A DNA stretch of 24,749 bases from CAYMLQ01 sp964390795 (GTDB taxonomy: Bacteria > Verrucomicrobiota > Kiritimatiellia > RFP12 > UBA1067), in contig CAYMLQ010000045.1 of NCBI GenBank assembly GCA_964390795.1, positions 1-24,749 of the forward strand, read 5' to 3'. Position numbers and translations under genes: made by a program. The notes under the pieces were generated by a model. It did not search any database. It saw nothing but the letters and a program-made list of their open reading frames with translations, and was not told the origin of the DNA. Position 1 is the stretch's first letter; the number at the start of each line of letters is the position of its first letter. Positions 1 through 8,098 of the stretch are shown in pieces.

Positions 1-673
1 AGGTCATGCTCACGGTCTGGCCCAGCGCCACGGGCGCCTCGGCGAGCTGGTTCTCACTGGCCCACTGGCCGGCCAGCGTGAGCAGGTGGAACTCCTTTTC
101 GAGCAGCGGGAAAACCAGCGCCAGCGAGTCCATGCGCATCAGCTTGACCGGCGCGGCCTCGTCGTGCTTGATCTCGACCCACGTCTCGACCACGTCGCTC
201 GCCTCGACCGCGCGAAAGTGCTGGGTGACGAAGAACGGGTACACCGAATCCTTCAGCTCGAGCACCAGGTGGGTGACGCCGGACTTGTCCTCGACCGTCT
301 TCGCGCCTTGGGCGACCAGCTCCGTGGAGGCCACGCCGTCCGCGTGGAGCACGGCCAGGCCGCCAAACTTGTTCATGGTGCTGGCATCGTTATCACTTCC
401 ATACACCGAGTAGGTCGAAGGCTTGCGGTGGCCGAAAAAGGTGCCGCCGACCCAGCCGTTCCACGCGAGCGCGTTGGCGTCGCCGCTCTTCTCCAGCTTC
501 GCGCCGTAGTGCGTCAGCAGCCATGTCGGGCCGCTTTTATGGAACGCCATGGTCGTGCTCTTGGTCTGCAGCAGGAAGTCACCCTCGACCGCCGCCGCCC
601 CCGCCCAACACGCCCATACGGCCACAACCGCCGAAATCCCCAACCGCTGACCCCATTCCGTCTTTCTTTTCAT
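1..673 (-). CDS. GH36-type alpha-galactosidase, N-terminal part (cut by window edge)
   Basis: About 224 residues are present; the C-terminus and the catalytic barrel lie outside the window. The ATG at 673 follows an AAGGAG ribosome site. Residues 1-28 form a Sec signal peptide (basic start, hydrophobic core, AGAAA end), so the enzyme is probably periplasmic or secreted. The rest resembles the beta-supersandwich N-domain of GH36 alpha-galactosidases: a 'TWLLTHYGAKL' strand, 'YPFFVTQHFRAVEASDVVETWVEI', typical of the family's 'hydrolase N-domain' strand pair, and 'LAGQWASENQL', matching the family's 'SGxWxxERQ' type segment. The family removes terminal alpha-galactose from oligosaccharides or glycans. 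It starts 43 bp after the fucokinase stop, so the two are probably co-transcribed, which suggests handling of galactose/fucose-bearing glycans. Family call fairly sure; exact substrate unknown. Confidence 0.78.
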   Translation of the reverse strand, partial: MKRKTEWGQRLGISAVVAVWACWAGAAAVEGDFLLQTKSTTMAFHKSGPTWLLTHYGAKLEKSGDANALAWNGWVGGTFFGHRKPSTYSVYGSDNDASTMNKFGGLAVLHADGVASTELVAQGAKTVEDKSGVTHLVLELKDSVYPFFVTQHFRAVEASDVVETWVEIKHDEAAPVKLMRMDSLALVFPLLEKEFHLLTLAGQWASENQLAEAPVALGQTVSMT

Positions 674-716
674 CGCTGCTCTCCTTAGCGCTGACCTCAA
701 ACTCCCATCGCCACCC

Positions 717-3700
717 TCAAAGCACCGTCACTTTTAGACCCTGCTGGTCCACATTGAAATCGAAGAAACGCGCGTGCGCATTGGGCGGGTGCGCTTCGAA
801 CGCGTGCCGGATGCGCTCCGCCGCCGCCGCGCTCTTGGCCAGCAGGAAGATGAACCCGCCGCCGCCCGCGCCGGGCAACAGCGCGGCCTGCGTCTCACCC
901 GCGACGCGCCGCAGCAGCGCTTCGATCGGCGCGTTGGTCGAGCCCGGATCGATCTGCTTTTTGAGTTCCCAATACCGCGCGAGCCCCCGCGCAAACCCAT
1001 CGATGTCCTGCGCGTCGAGCGCCTCTTTGGTATCCGCCGCCGACGCCTTCAGGTCGCGCACCGTCTGCAGCACGAGCGGGTCGCGCGCCAGATAGCCGTT
1101 CACAACGTTTTGGAGGATATTCCGCGCCATGCGCTTCTGCCCCGTAAAGTAGAGCAGGCAGCGCCGCTTCAGCTCGCTCCCTTCGGACATGTCGAATACC
1201 GTCCAGCGCAGCGACACGGTCTGGTCCGTGCCCGGCTGGGTGCGGATCAGCTTCACGCCCGGCATGATGCCGCCCACCTGATCCTGCCACCCGCCGCCCG
1301 TACACATGCGCTGCTCGAGAATCGACGTCATGCGGATCAGACGGTCGGTGTTGAACGGCACGCCCAACACGCGGTCGAGGCAGGCGATCACCGCCGCACC
1401 CAAAATCGAACTCGTGCCCATGCCCGACCCTTTGGGCAGGGAAGAGAAAATCGTCAGATCGAGTCCGCCTCCCAACGCCTTGAGCCACGCGTCCAGCGGC
1501 TCCTCAGCCCGCGAAGGCCCGATGCCGCCCAGAATCAGCGCCGCCTTGGCCAGCGCCGCCCAATCGTGCGGGTCGCGGTGGTCGAGCAGCTCAGCCGTCG
1601 TGCGAATCTCCTTGCGTTCGCCGAGGTCGATGCTGGTGAGCCGGATACAGCCGTCCGAGTTGAGCTTGGCCATCACCTGCACGGGGTAGAGCCCGTTGAG
1701 CGTCACCGCCGCGTTCAGCACGGTCCCGCCTTGCTCGGTACAGATCGGCGGCGTGTCCGACCAGCCGCCCGCGAAGTCGATGCGCACCGGCGTGGTCACC
1801 CACACCACCTGGTCATGCAAGATCGCGGCCGCCCGAGGCGTGTCGGCCGGTTCGAAGCTGACCGCCACCGCCTCGGACACCGCCGCAAAAGCGGCAGCAT
1901 GAGGATTCGTCTTAACTCCTAACTCCTCACTCCTAACTCCTAACTTCTCCTGTATCATCGCCGTGAGGCGCAGCACGCGGGCGCGCAACAGCGGCTGGGC
2001 GAGCGCCTCGCCCTCCAGCAGCAGTGCGAGCTGGCGCAGCACCAGCGCGGCCTCGTCCTGCGTCTGGATCTCCGCACAGATCACCGCCGAAGGAAGCGCC
2101 TCCTCGGCCAGCAGCCGCTCCGCGACGCGCATCAGGTTCACCTGCCGCCGGATCTCCTGACGCACCGCCAGCAGCCGGTCGTGGTTGACGCGTGGCAGCA
2201 GGTCGGCGATGCTGTACCGCCGTTCCTTCACGCCGTCGGTCCACTCGTCGCCGTGCCCCACCACGACGGCTTCGGCCAGCACATCGTCTAACTCGCCGAC
2301 ACGCCACAGACGCGCGCGCCAGAGTCCGTCCCTCTGGTCGCCCCGCCAGAGTTTCGCCGCGGACACGCCGTTGCGCGCCATCCACGACTCGACCGGCTGG
2401 TTCAGGAAAAGGCACGGCTTGCCGCCTCCGAACGGGGTCTTGAAATCATCATCCAGCCCGTACGCAACGGCAGACCAGCCCGAGGCGCCGACAGGCAGGC
2501 AGACCAGCCCGACGCCCTTTGCCAGGCGCACGGCCACCTTCGCCTCGGGCGGCAGTCCTGTCAGGATGTTCTCGCCCTCAAGGGCCAAGAGGTCGGAGGC
2601 CGGAGGTCGGAGGCCGGAGGTCGGAGGTCGAGGGTCAGAAGGCGCCCGATGAACCGCTTCGATGAGCGCCCGGCCACAGCGCAGCGAGCAGCCGATCAGC
2701 GAGTTGAAGATGAAGGCCGGGCTGGCCGCGTCACCGACCTCCGCCCTCTGACCTCCGATCACCGACCCGCTGCAGTTGGCGAAACGGTACTCTTGCGCCG
2801 TGCGCGAAAGTCCGGAAAAGCCCGAGAGCAATTCGCGGCTGCTGCCGATGTGGAAGAATTCGCAGTACGGCACGATATTCACGTGAAACGGCACGGTGCG
2901 CAGCGCGCGGTAGAAGGCCCGCATGCGACGGCCGTGCGCAGCGTCGCGGCCGCGTCCGGCCACGAAGCGCGCGAGAAAGCGCTCCTCGTCAAAGCGCGGC
3001 GTGACCGCCATGGTCAGCTCTTCGTAGAGATCCAGCGCGGGACAGGTGCCGTCGATGATCTCGGTCAGCAGGCCCTTCGACGCCGTCTGCCCCTTCCGGC
3101 TGGACCGGCCGAAACCCGCCACGTCCAACAGCCGCTCGCAGGTCGCGGGATCGAGGCTCACCAGCCCCGTGTCCACCGCCACATGCCCGAACGGATCGAC
3201 CGCGCCGCACGCGCGCGCCTCGGCCTCGGACGGTTTCTGCAAGAAATCGACGACCGGCACGCACTCGGTTCGCAGCGGGTTCGAGCGGAACGCCTCCGGC
3301 ACATACACGCCGTGCCGCGACCCGCGCTCGACCGGCCCGAAGTAGGCCACGCCGGTGACGCCCGGACGCGAAAGATCGACCGACGCGTGGTCGAAGGTCA
3401 GCAGCACGTCGCCGGACGTAACGAGCACGTGCCCATCCGCAGGGGCGGGCAGCTCCGAAACCGTACGGAGGATAAGGTCGAAGAGCGCCAGCGGCGCGCC
3501 GTTCGCGGCCGCGGCCGGCACGGGCGTGAAGACCTTGCCCTGCGCCGCGTAAGCGGGCGTGCGGCGGCTGTCGCCGCCCGAATGGCAGATCAGGATGCGC
3601 TTGCCGGCGAACAGAGAGCGGAACCCGTCCCTCGTCGTCCGACCTCTGATCACCGACCTCTGACCTCCGGCCGCCGGCCGCCGCTCTCCACCCTCCGCCG

Positions 3701-3890
3701 CCAACACCGCTAGCACATTGAGAGTCGCGCCGAGCGATCCCACACGTCGTCCGCCGGGATCGGTGATCACGAGAATACGCGTGGACGGGTCAAGGAGCCC
3801 GTTCGCCTGCCGCCAGGCCAACTGCGTGCGGTAACCTTGCGCCTGCGCTTCATTCGCTGCTGTCAGAACCAGAATATCAAAGGGGGTCAT
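717..3890 (-). CDS. fkp: Bifunctional L-fucokinase / L-fucose-1-phosphate guanylyltransferase
   Basis: A protein of about 1057 residues (Bacteroides Fkp is about 950) that makes GDP-L-fucose from free fucose, ATP and GTP in the cytoplasm. The N-terminal pyrophosphorylase half has 'DILVLTAANEAQAQGY' and 'DPGGRRVGSLGATLNVL'; the usual GSGGAT has Leu for the second Gly here. It also has 'LICHSGGDSRRTPAYAAQGK' and a later left-handed-helix-like region ending 'GENILTGL'. The C-terminal GHMP kinase half has 'PVRIDFAGGWSDTPP' (about residue 700), the ATP loop 'PKGSGMGTSS' (about 820) and the 'PGAGGGGF' motif (about 1010). I chose the ATG at 3890; a TTG two codons earlier is also open, and no strong ribosome site is seen for either. 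The extra length comes largely from four heptamer-repeat insertions (see repeats). First gene of a unit with the GH36 gene. Confidence 0.9.
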   Translation of the reverse strand: MTPFDILVLTAANEAQAQGYRTQLAWRQANGLLDPSTRILVITDPGGRRVGSLGATLNVLAVLAAEGGERRPAAGGQRSVIRGRTTRDGFRSLFAGKRILICHSGGDSRRTPAYAAQGKVFTPVPAAAANGAPLALFDLILRTVSELPAPADGHVLVTSGDVLLTFDHASVDLSRPGVTGVAYFGPVERGSRHGVYVPEAFRSNPLRTECVPVVDFLQKPSEAEARACGAVDPFGHVAVDTGLVSLDPATCERLLDVAGFGRSSRKGQTASKGLLTEIIDGTCPALDLYEELTMAVTPRFDEERFLARFVAGRGRDAAHGRRMRAFYRALRTVPFHVNIVPYCEFFHIGSSRELLSGFSGLSRTAQEYRFANCSGSVIGGQRAEVGDAASPAFIFNSLIGCSLRCGRALIEAVHRAPSDPRPPTSGLRPPASDLLALEGENILTGLPPEAKVAVRLAKGVGLVCLPVGASGWSAVAYGLDDDFKTPFGGGKPCLFLNQPVESWMARNGVSAAKLWRGDQRDGLWRARLWRVGELDDVLAEAVVVGHGDEWTDGVKERRYSIADLLPRVNHDRLLAVRQEIRRQVNLMRVAERLLAEEALPSAVICAEIQTQDEAALVLRQLALLLEGEALAQPLLRARVLRLTAMIQEKLGVRSEELGVKTNPHAAAFAAVSEAVAVSFEPADTPRAAAILHDQVVWVTTPVRIDFAGGWSDTPPICTEQGGTVLNAAVTLNGLYPVQVMAKLNSDGCIRLTSIDLGERKEIRTTAELLDHRDPHDWAALAKAALILGGIGPSRAEEPLDAWLKALGGGLDLTIFSSLPKGSGMGTSSILGAAVIACLDRVLGVPFNTDRLIRMTSILEQRMCTGGGWQDQVGGIMPGVKLIRTQPGTDQTVSLRWTVFDMSEGSELKRRCLLYFTGQKRMARNILQNVVNGYLARDPLVLQTVRDLKASAADTKEALDAQDIDGFARGLARYWELKKQIDPGSTNAPIEALLRRVAGETQAALLPGAGGGGFIFLLAKSAAAAERIRHAFEAHPPNAHARFFDFNVDQQGLKVTVL
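1913..1948. repeat. Heptamer repeat, copy A (inside fkp)
   Basis: Five 7-nt units read on the plus strand: TAACTCC, TAACTCC, TCACTCC, TAACTCC, TAACTTC. They are translated in fkp as a short linker containing LGVRSEELGVK, between the helical region and the GHMP kinase half. It shares the 7-nt period and an A-x-C-x-C/T-C core with the other copies. Confidence 0.85.
2592..2640. repeat. Heptamer repeat, copy B (inside fkp)
   Basis: Seven consecutive 7-nt units, plus strand GTCGGAG/GCCGGAG alternating, then GTCGAGG and GTCAGAA. On the minus strand the units read GACCTCC/GGCCTCC, the same class as copies C and D. In the fkp reading frame this gives a Pro/Ser/Arg linker (PSDPRPPTSGLRPPASD) just before the LALEGENILTGL segment. 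Confidence 0.88.
2732..2766. repeat. Heptamer repeat, copy C (inside fkp)
   Basis: Five units on the plus strand; phased from 2736 they read GACCTCC, GCCCTCT, GACCTCC, GATCACC, then GACCCGC. It encodes part of 'GSVIGGQRAEVGDAA' in fkp. The pair GACCTCC-GATCACC here closely matches GACCTCT-GATCACC in copy D. Confidence 0.82.
3637..3699. repeat. Heptamer repeat, copy D (inside fkp)
   Basis: Nine units over 63 nt (exactly 21 codons). Phased from 3641 they read GACCTCT, GATCACC, GACCTCT, GACCTCC, GGCCGCC, GGCCGCC, GCTCTCC, ACCCTCC. In fkp this is the segment GGERRPAAGGQRSVIRGRTT, between the nucleotide-binding loop and the ICHSGGDSRR segment, where Fkp relatives have a short loop. Confidence 0.88.
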
Positions 3891-4034
3891 GAGCAAAAGG
3901 TATCACGTCCCCGCAAACCCCGTCAATACACGGATGCTTTAAAGCGCCGCCTAACTTCATGGTTTGATCCTTTTCTGTGAGCCATTCGATGAGGATTGGC
4001 GGTGTTTCATTACCTGTTACTGTAACCGAACGAT

Positions 4035-4277
4035 ATGATCGTATCTATACGGTGTAACCCTACTCTGGCGAGGCCCGTTAACCCGATTCTCACCGTTTTC
4101 GTGGTTGCTGTACTCTTTGCCTCTGGCTGTTACAGACGCTTGGCGTCATCGACAGCGCCAGGGGTATCCGGATCAAATTGGTCGCTCGACAGGGCGCAAG
4201 CATCATCGCGCACGAGCATAAAGAGGCGCAAAAAGGGCGCAAGGGAGATTCCCTTGCGCCCATCTGACATTGTCTGA
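4035..4277 (+). CDS. Doubtful small lipoprotein-like ORF or gene remnant
   Basis: An 80-codon ORF whose middle reads 'ILTVFVVAVLFASGCYRRL', resembling a lipoprotein signal with a lipobox-like A-S-G-C. Against it: 12-13 residues precede any hydrophobic stretch, no ribosome site is seen before the ATG, the 19-bp motif lies inside its 5' end, and its 3' end is formed by the terminator hairpin. It may be the decayed start of a lipoprotein gene. Confidence 0.2.
   Translation: MIVSIRCNPTLARPVNPILTVFVVAVLFASGCYRRLASSTAPGVSGSNWSLDRAQASSRTSIKRRKKGAREIPLRPSDIV
4045..4063 (-). promoter_or_regulatory. 19-bp motif, copy 1 (upstream of fkp)
   Basis: Read toward fkp (minus strand) it is GTAGGGTTACACCGTATAG. 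It is the most distant copy, ending about 155 bp before the fkp ATG. It shares the GTAGGGTTACACC core with copies 2-4. Function unknown; either a promoter element or an operator. Confidence 0.45.
4230..4261 (-). terminator. Rho-independent terminator for the DUF3494/beta-barrel unit
   Basis: A perfect 12-bp inverted repeat (4235-4246 and 4250-4261, GGGCGCAAGGGA/TCCCTTGCGCCC) has a 3-nt loop. On the minus strand the stem is followed at once by TTTTT. It lies about 110 bp past the stop of the minus-strand beta-barrel gene. Confidence 0.85.
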
Positions 4278-4373
4278 TCGCTTGGATGAACGTGTGCGGT
4301 CGTTCACTAGTCGAGTTTATTCGCGTCATTCGTGGGCAAGTGAAATTGGGTGCGGGCTTGGCCCGCATGCGGA

Positions 4374-5612
4374 TCAGAAGTGGCGGCCGACATAGAGGCT
4401 GAATTCGCCGCCGTTCAGGTCGTACTCCACCCGGCTAGGCCCGACTCGCAGGGACGGGTCGTCGAAGAGCCACTCGTAACCGAGGCTGGCACCCGCATAC
4501 CAGTTCTCGCTGATCCGGTAGTCCGCGCCAGCCGTCAGCAAGACACCCGGATAGAGGGACATTTTGTGTTTGTGATCCGAACCCGAAGCCGTCGTGCCGC
4601 CCGCTGCGGAGGTTTCGCTTTCATTCCGATCCACGCTCATGTCAACAAATTCGATAACGAACTGCGGTGACACGTACACGTCCAGGCGATCCGTGATCGG
4701 CTTCACGAATTCGACTCCGGCTTCGGCGCGCAGGCGCCAGAGCTTGCTCTTGATCTCCACGCTTTTTTGAGCGGTTCCCTGATACGTCGAAACCAGAGAC
4801 GAGGATTCTGGGTTCAAGGGAATCAACGGCCCGGCGTCTGAGCCACCCACCGTTCCATACGTTCCCGAGTAGGGCAGATTCAACGCGGGCCATGACCCGC
4901 CAGCCGTTGTGCCATAGTAGTCCAGATAGGTGTAGGTTTCCGATACGTTATACGTGTCCTGACCAGACACATGCCTGTATTTCTGTGTGGTTCCTGGAAA
5001 CAGGGCCAGCCCGAGAACCAAGTTGACGTCGAGGACGACCTTGACGTTCGGCGCGTTCGTCGGCCCGTCACTGTGCGTCCAGGAGTGGAGCAGGTAGCGG
5101 GTCTTGATCTCAATGCCGTCCGAGGGAAGGTCATCATCCGATTTGCCGCTGTTGATGGAGTATGCCGCGCCGGTATACTCTCCCCGGTTTTTGTGGAACG
5201 TGAGGGTCGGGTGGTCGCCTCCGTCGTAGTTGTACTGGCTGGCGTGGCTGGCACCCCAGTTCCAGGTCATCCTCTGCCGCTCGGCAGGCACGCCCGCGTC
5301 ACCGGACCAGAGATCCGGGCGCACGAAGCCATCGTCGAAGGTGCGCGGGATGAGTGCGTTGTTGTCGGGGTAGGTGAGTCCCGGTGCGCCTGTCAGCGCC
5401 CGACCGCTGCGGAGCGAGAGCGAGGGCGCAGGACTTCTCACGGTCATGCCGCGGCCCCACTGGTGTACCCATCCGACCTGCACCTGCCACGTTCTGTTGG
5501 TACGGGAAGCCGCATCCCGCCTGCCGTTCGCCTGCCGTTCCTCGCCATATCCCGCCAAGGCAGCCATCAGAACCGAAATCGCCAAAATGTTGCTCGTATG
5601 TTTCGCTTTCAC
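4374..5612 (-). CDS. Outer-membrane beta-barrel protein
   Basis: About 412 residues. The start is set at the GTG at 5612 because GAGGAGG lies 6 nt upstream; an in-frame GTG at 5627 would put this ribosome site inside the gene. Residues 1-21 are a signal peptide (KAKHTS then a hydrophobic run to ALAG). The mature part is rich in Tyr, Trp, Gly and alternating strands ('WQVQVGWVHQWGRGM', 'VEIKSKLWRLRAEAGVEFVKPI', 'ADYRISENWYAGASLGYEW') and ends in the aromatic signature 'GEFSLYVGRHF'. The terminal Phe is typical of BAM-inserted barrels. It follows the DUF3494 gene after 22 bp, so it may be its outer-membrane partner or anchor. No specific family recognised. Confidence 0.68.
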   Translation of the reverse strand: MKAKHTSNILAISVLMAALAGYGEERQANGRRDAASRTNRTWQVQVGWVHQWGRGMTVRSPAPSLSLRSGRALTGAPGLTYPDNNALIPRTFDDGFVRPDLWSGDAGVPAERQRMTWNWGASHASQYNYDGGDHPTLTFHKNRGEYTGAAYSINSGKSDDDLPSDGIEIKTRYLLHSWTHSDGPTNAPNVKVVLDVNLVLGLALFPGTTQKYRHVSGQDTYNVSETYTYLDYYGTTAGGSWPALNLPYSGTYGTVGGSDAGPLIPLNPESSSLVSTYQGTAQKSVEIKSKLWRLRAEAGVEFVKPITDRLDVYVSPQFVIEFVDMSVDRNESETSAAGGTTASGSDHKHKMSLYPGVLLTAGADYRISENWYAGASLGYEWLFDDPSLRVGPSRVEYDLNGGEFSLYVGRHF

Positions 5613-5634
5613 TGAACACCTCCTCACTTGAACG

Positions 5635-7938
5635 TTACTTGACCTTCACTTCAACCCGGAAGAAAACCGCACCCTCTGTACCAACGCCCAACACCTGCGG
5701 CTCGGCTGTATAGGTCGCTGGTGCTCCTGAGCCCTTGATGTTGTCTCTCGCGGTCACGAAACCTTGACTCAGATTGGCGGACATTAAAACCTTGTAGCTG
5801 CGGTTGGGCTGACTGTCCCACTGCACGCTGCGCCCATCAGGACCGAGCCGGATCTGGAAGACCGAGTTCGGATCCATAGCACTGGTGCCGGCGACATTCT
5901 CATTCACATCGGGCATACCGTCACCGTCAGTGTCGGCAGATTCGGCCCCGGGAGGATCGGCCCAAACAGCGACGACAAGTCCGAGCGGCGTGCGGCGGCC
6001 CATTAGTTCGATGCCCGTGACCGTGACGGCTTCGCCGACATCGAGCGCCTGATCGCCATTTCCAATTCCGCGCAACTGATTGGTGACGGCCGCGCTCAGG
6101 TCGAGGTAGTGCATGCCGGTCATGGCGTCGATCCCGGTCGGGAAACGCAGCCAGTGCCACTCCGTGCTCTGAACCTCGAACCAGATCGGGGCTAGGAGGA
6201 TTTTTTGCGAATTGGTGTTGGCGATCGTCAGCGTTCCAAGGAAGTAACCCTTGCGCGGGTCAAACACCCAGTTGACATTCCAGCTCACCTGAGCGGTCAC
6301 GTCAATGAAGATGGACCTGAAGACGGCGATGGCGTCCTTGGCCCCATCCATCGTCACATACAACGGCACGCCCGCGCCGACTGTCTGACCGTTCAACACC
6401 CAATGATCGAAGACGTAGCCCACGTCGGCCACCGGAGTGAGGGTGGAGAGGGAACCGGCCGGCTTCCATCCCGACGTGGCATTGGTGATCGAACCGTGTT
6501 GCGCCTCGAGGGACAAGGTGTAGTTGGTCCCCCACTGCCAGGTCAGCACCGCGTTGTTGGTCAGCACCAGGGTCATGCGATTCGTGCTGCCCGAGACAGG
6601 CGCGTTGCCGGTCATGCTCCAGCCGGCATTCACGTACTGCGTGCCTCCGAAGGTCTCCGTGCCCGTGATGCGGTTGGTGAGCGTGGCCCCGTAAACGTTG
6701 GTGTAGGCGATGCCCGTGGGCGGCAGATCGGCCAGAGGAGTGCCCGTGCCGTGTGCGGAGATGATGGTCAGTGTCAGATTCGTCACGACCGGGGCTGCCG
6801 CTGGCAGACTGGCGCTCGCGCCATTGAAGACCACGTGTGCGATACGCGCTAAGGCTCTGCCAACCAGCACAGAGCTGGTGTCCAGTGTGATGGCTTGGTC
6901 AGCCATAATGGTGCCCTTAAACTCGGCAAACGTTCCGATTGTTGCTGAAGTGCCGACTTGCCAGAACACGTTCCGGGCCTGCGCGCCGCCTGCCAGAATC
7001 ACTTTCCGGCCATCCGCGCCAACGATCAGAGCGGATCCCACCTGAAAGATCCAAACGTCATCCGGACCGCCCGTGAGCGTGAGGTCAGAGCCCTCGATGT
7101 GCGCTTCGGTCGTGAATTTGTAGAGCCCGGGGACAAGGTTCAGTCCGCCGATATTCCCAGGCGGCGAGCCTGGATTCAGAAAAGGCCCCACGGGGACGGG
7201 TGTCCGGTCTCTGGCATCATTGTAGGCGATGGTCAGATCGCCTTTAGCGGCGGTCAGCAGCGTTGGGTTATTTATCGAACCCGAAGGCCCGGCATCATCA
7301 ACCGCATAGATAATCCCGTTCACTTGCGCGTCGGTTAAACCAATGGTTGAGCCGGCGGCCGGGCTCACGCCGGCGTCACCCGTTACAGTGCCGCCGCCCG
7401 TTGTTGTGATTTCAGATCCGGCGAGAAGCGTGAAATTGACGTTCGTCCCCAGATTGACTGCTGCCGGCCCAGAGGAAGACCGCGTCTGGAAGTTCGTTGT
7501 CGAGCTGGCCCACGCCTCGCCATCCACATTGGTTGCATAGAACCGGTAGTAGTAGGTACGGTTCGGCATGAGGTTCGTTACGGCCAGGCTCAGCGGCCCC
7601 GACGCGTTTGTTCCCAGATCGACCGTGTGGCCCCAACTCCCGAACAACGTCCCGCCGTCGGTCTCGCCCCAGTATGCCGCAGCCTGTGTCGGCACTCCGC
7701 CGGTCGAGGTGAGCGTCCCGTTCAATACCGCGCTGATCGACAGCACACCCGATGCCCCGCTGGCATTGTTCACGGCAGGTGCCGCCGCCAGCATCCGGTG
7801 CGGACCCATGACCGCCATCGCAAGCGCAAAGACCCTCAGAATCCGTTTCAAGCTAAACACGTCAGATACCCGCGAGCCTAGTCCGCGCATCAAACACGCC
7901 TCTATAGAACTGGGGCCTATCATTGTCCGCGTTTTCAT
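5635..7938 (-). CDS. Secreted multidomain protein with ice-binding-like (DUF3494) domain
   Basis: 767 residues; the ATG at 7938 is preceded by AAAGGAAG. A long basic leader and hydrophobic segment (about 30-52) form the signal. Order: a fibronectin-III-like module (about 60-152; 'LMPNRTYYYRFYATN'), then the DUF3494/ice-binding-like beta-solenoid (about 160-378; 'LLAGSEITTTGGGTVTGDAG', 'GLYKFTTEAHIEGSDLTL', 'DDVWIFQVGSAL', 'GTFAEFKGTIMA'). A divergent InlB-B-type repeat follows ('GSITNATSG...GYVFDHWVLNG'), then a beta-rich module and a TSP3-like Ca loop 'DTDGDGMPDVNE'. DUF3494 proteins bind ice in some microbes, but many in non-frozen habitats probably act as adhesins; the role here is not shown. 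It heads a unit with the beta-barrel gene and lies behind a 19-bp motif copy. Confidence 0.85.
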   Translation of the reverse strand: MKTRTMIGPSSIEACLMRGLGSRVSDVFSLKRILRVFALAMAVMGPHRMLAAAPAVNNASGASGVLSISAVLNGTLTSTGGVPTQAAAYWGETDGGTLFGSWGHTVDLGTNASGPLSLAVTNLMPNRTYYYRFYATNVDGEAWASSTTNFQTRSSSGPAAVNLGTNVNFTLLAGSEITTTGGGTVTGDAGVSPAAGSTIGLTDAQVNGIIYAVDDAGPSGSINNPTLLTAAKGDLTIAYNDARDRTPVPVGPFLNPGSPPGNIGGLNLVPGLYKFTTEAHIEGSDLTLTGGPDDVWIFQVGSALIVGADGRKVILAGGAQARNVFWQVGTSATIGTFAEFKGTIMADQAITLDTSSVLVGRALARIAHVVFNGASASLPAAAPVVTNLTLTIISAHGTGTPLADLPPTGIAYTNVYGATLTNRITGTETFGGTQYVNAGWSMTGNAPVSGSTNRMTLVLTNNAVLTWQWGTNYTLSLEAQHGSITNATSGWKPAGSLSTLTPVADVGYVFDHWVLNGQTVGAGVPLYVTMDGAKDAIAVFRSIFIDVTAQVSWNVNWVFDPRKGYFLGTLTIANTNSQKILLAPIWFEVQSTEWHWLRFPTGIDAMTGMHYLDLSAAVTNQLRGIGNGDQALDVGEAVTVTGIELMGRRTPLGLVVAVWADPPGAESADTDGDGMPDVNENVAGTSAMDPNSVFQIRLGPDGRSVQWDSQPNRSYKVLMSANLSQGFVTARDNIKGSGAPATYTAEPQVLGVGTEGAVFFRVEVKVK

Positions 7939-8015
7939 TTCTTGCTTCCTTTCGTTTTGCCAGACTATGGCAGTTCGCTACATGACAACAGGGTAGATTA
8001 TCCTGCGACGCTTCT

Positions 8016-8034
8016 CTATGGGGTGTAACCCGTA
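8016..8034 (-). promoter_or_regulatory. 19-bp motif, copy 2 (upstream of the DUF3494 gene)
   Basis: Read toward the minus-strand DUF3494 gene it is TACGGGTTACACCCCATAG, 77 bp before that ATG. The core GGGTTACACCC is nearly palindromic. It is divergent to copy 3 in the same 235-bp intergenic region. Confidence 0.55.
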
Positions 8035-8079
8035 CCGCTCGGCGGGACAAGGGCAAAACCGAACGAGTGGCCCGACTCG

Positions 8080-8098
8080 GTAGGGTTTGACCCCATGG
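8080..8098 (+). promoter_or_regulatory. 19-bp motif, copy 3 (upstream of the lipoprotein gene)
   Basis: Reads GTAGGGTTTGACCCCATGG toward the plus-strand lipoprotein gene and ends 75 bp before its ATG, almost the same distance as copy 2 from its gene. Confidence 0.55.

Larger units (their letters stand above)
3891..4373. other. Intergenic region between fkp and the beta-barrel gene
   Basis: This 483-bp gap holds, from left to right: the fkp leader; an 11-bp perfect palindrome GTTAC-T-GTAAC (4016-4026); copy 1 of the 19-bp motif; a weak lipoprotein-like ORF; the strong minus-strand terminator; and a small hairpin (arms 4351-4357 and 4361-4367, TGCGGGC/GCCCGCA) just past the beta-barrel stop. 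No convincing complete gene. Confidence 0.6.

Noticed and set aside
774..1922. 382-codon plus-strand open frame opposite fkp
   Set aside because: Arg/His/Gln-rich shadow of the GC-rich fkp gene; no domain, and the minus-strand frame has clear Fkp motifs.
2592..3699. Heptamer arrays as a CRISPR or a VNTR of identical units
   Set aside because: Units are only 7 nt, contiguous and diverged, with no spacers and no cas genes.
2649..3713. 354-codon plus-strand open frame
   Set aside because: Also antisense to fkp with shadow-type composition.
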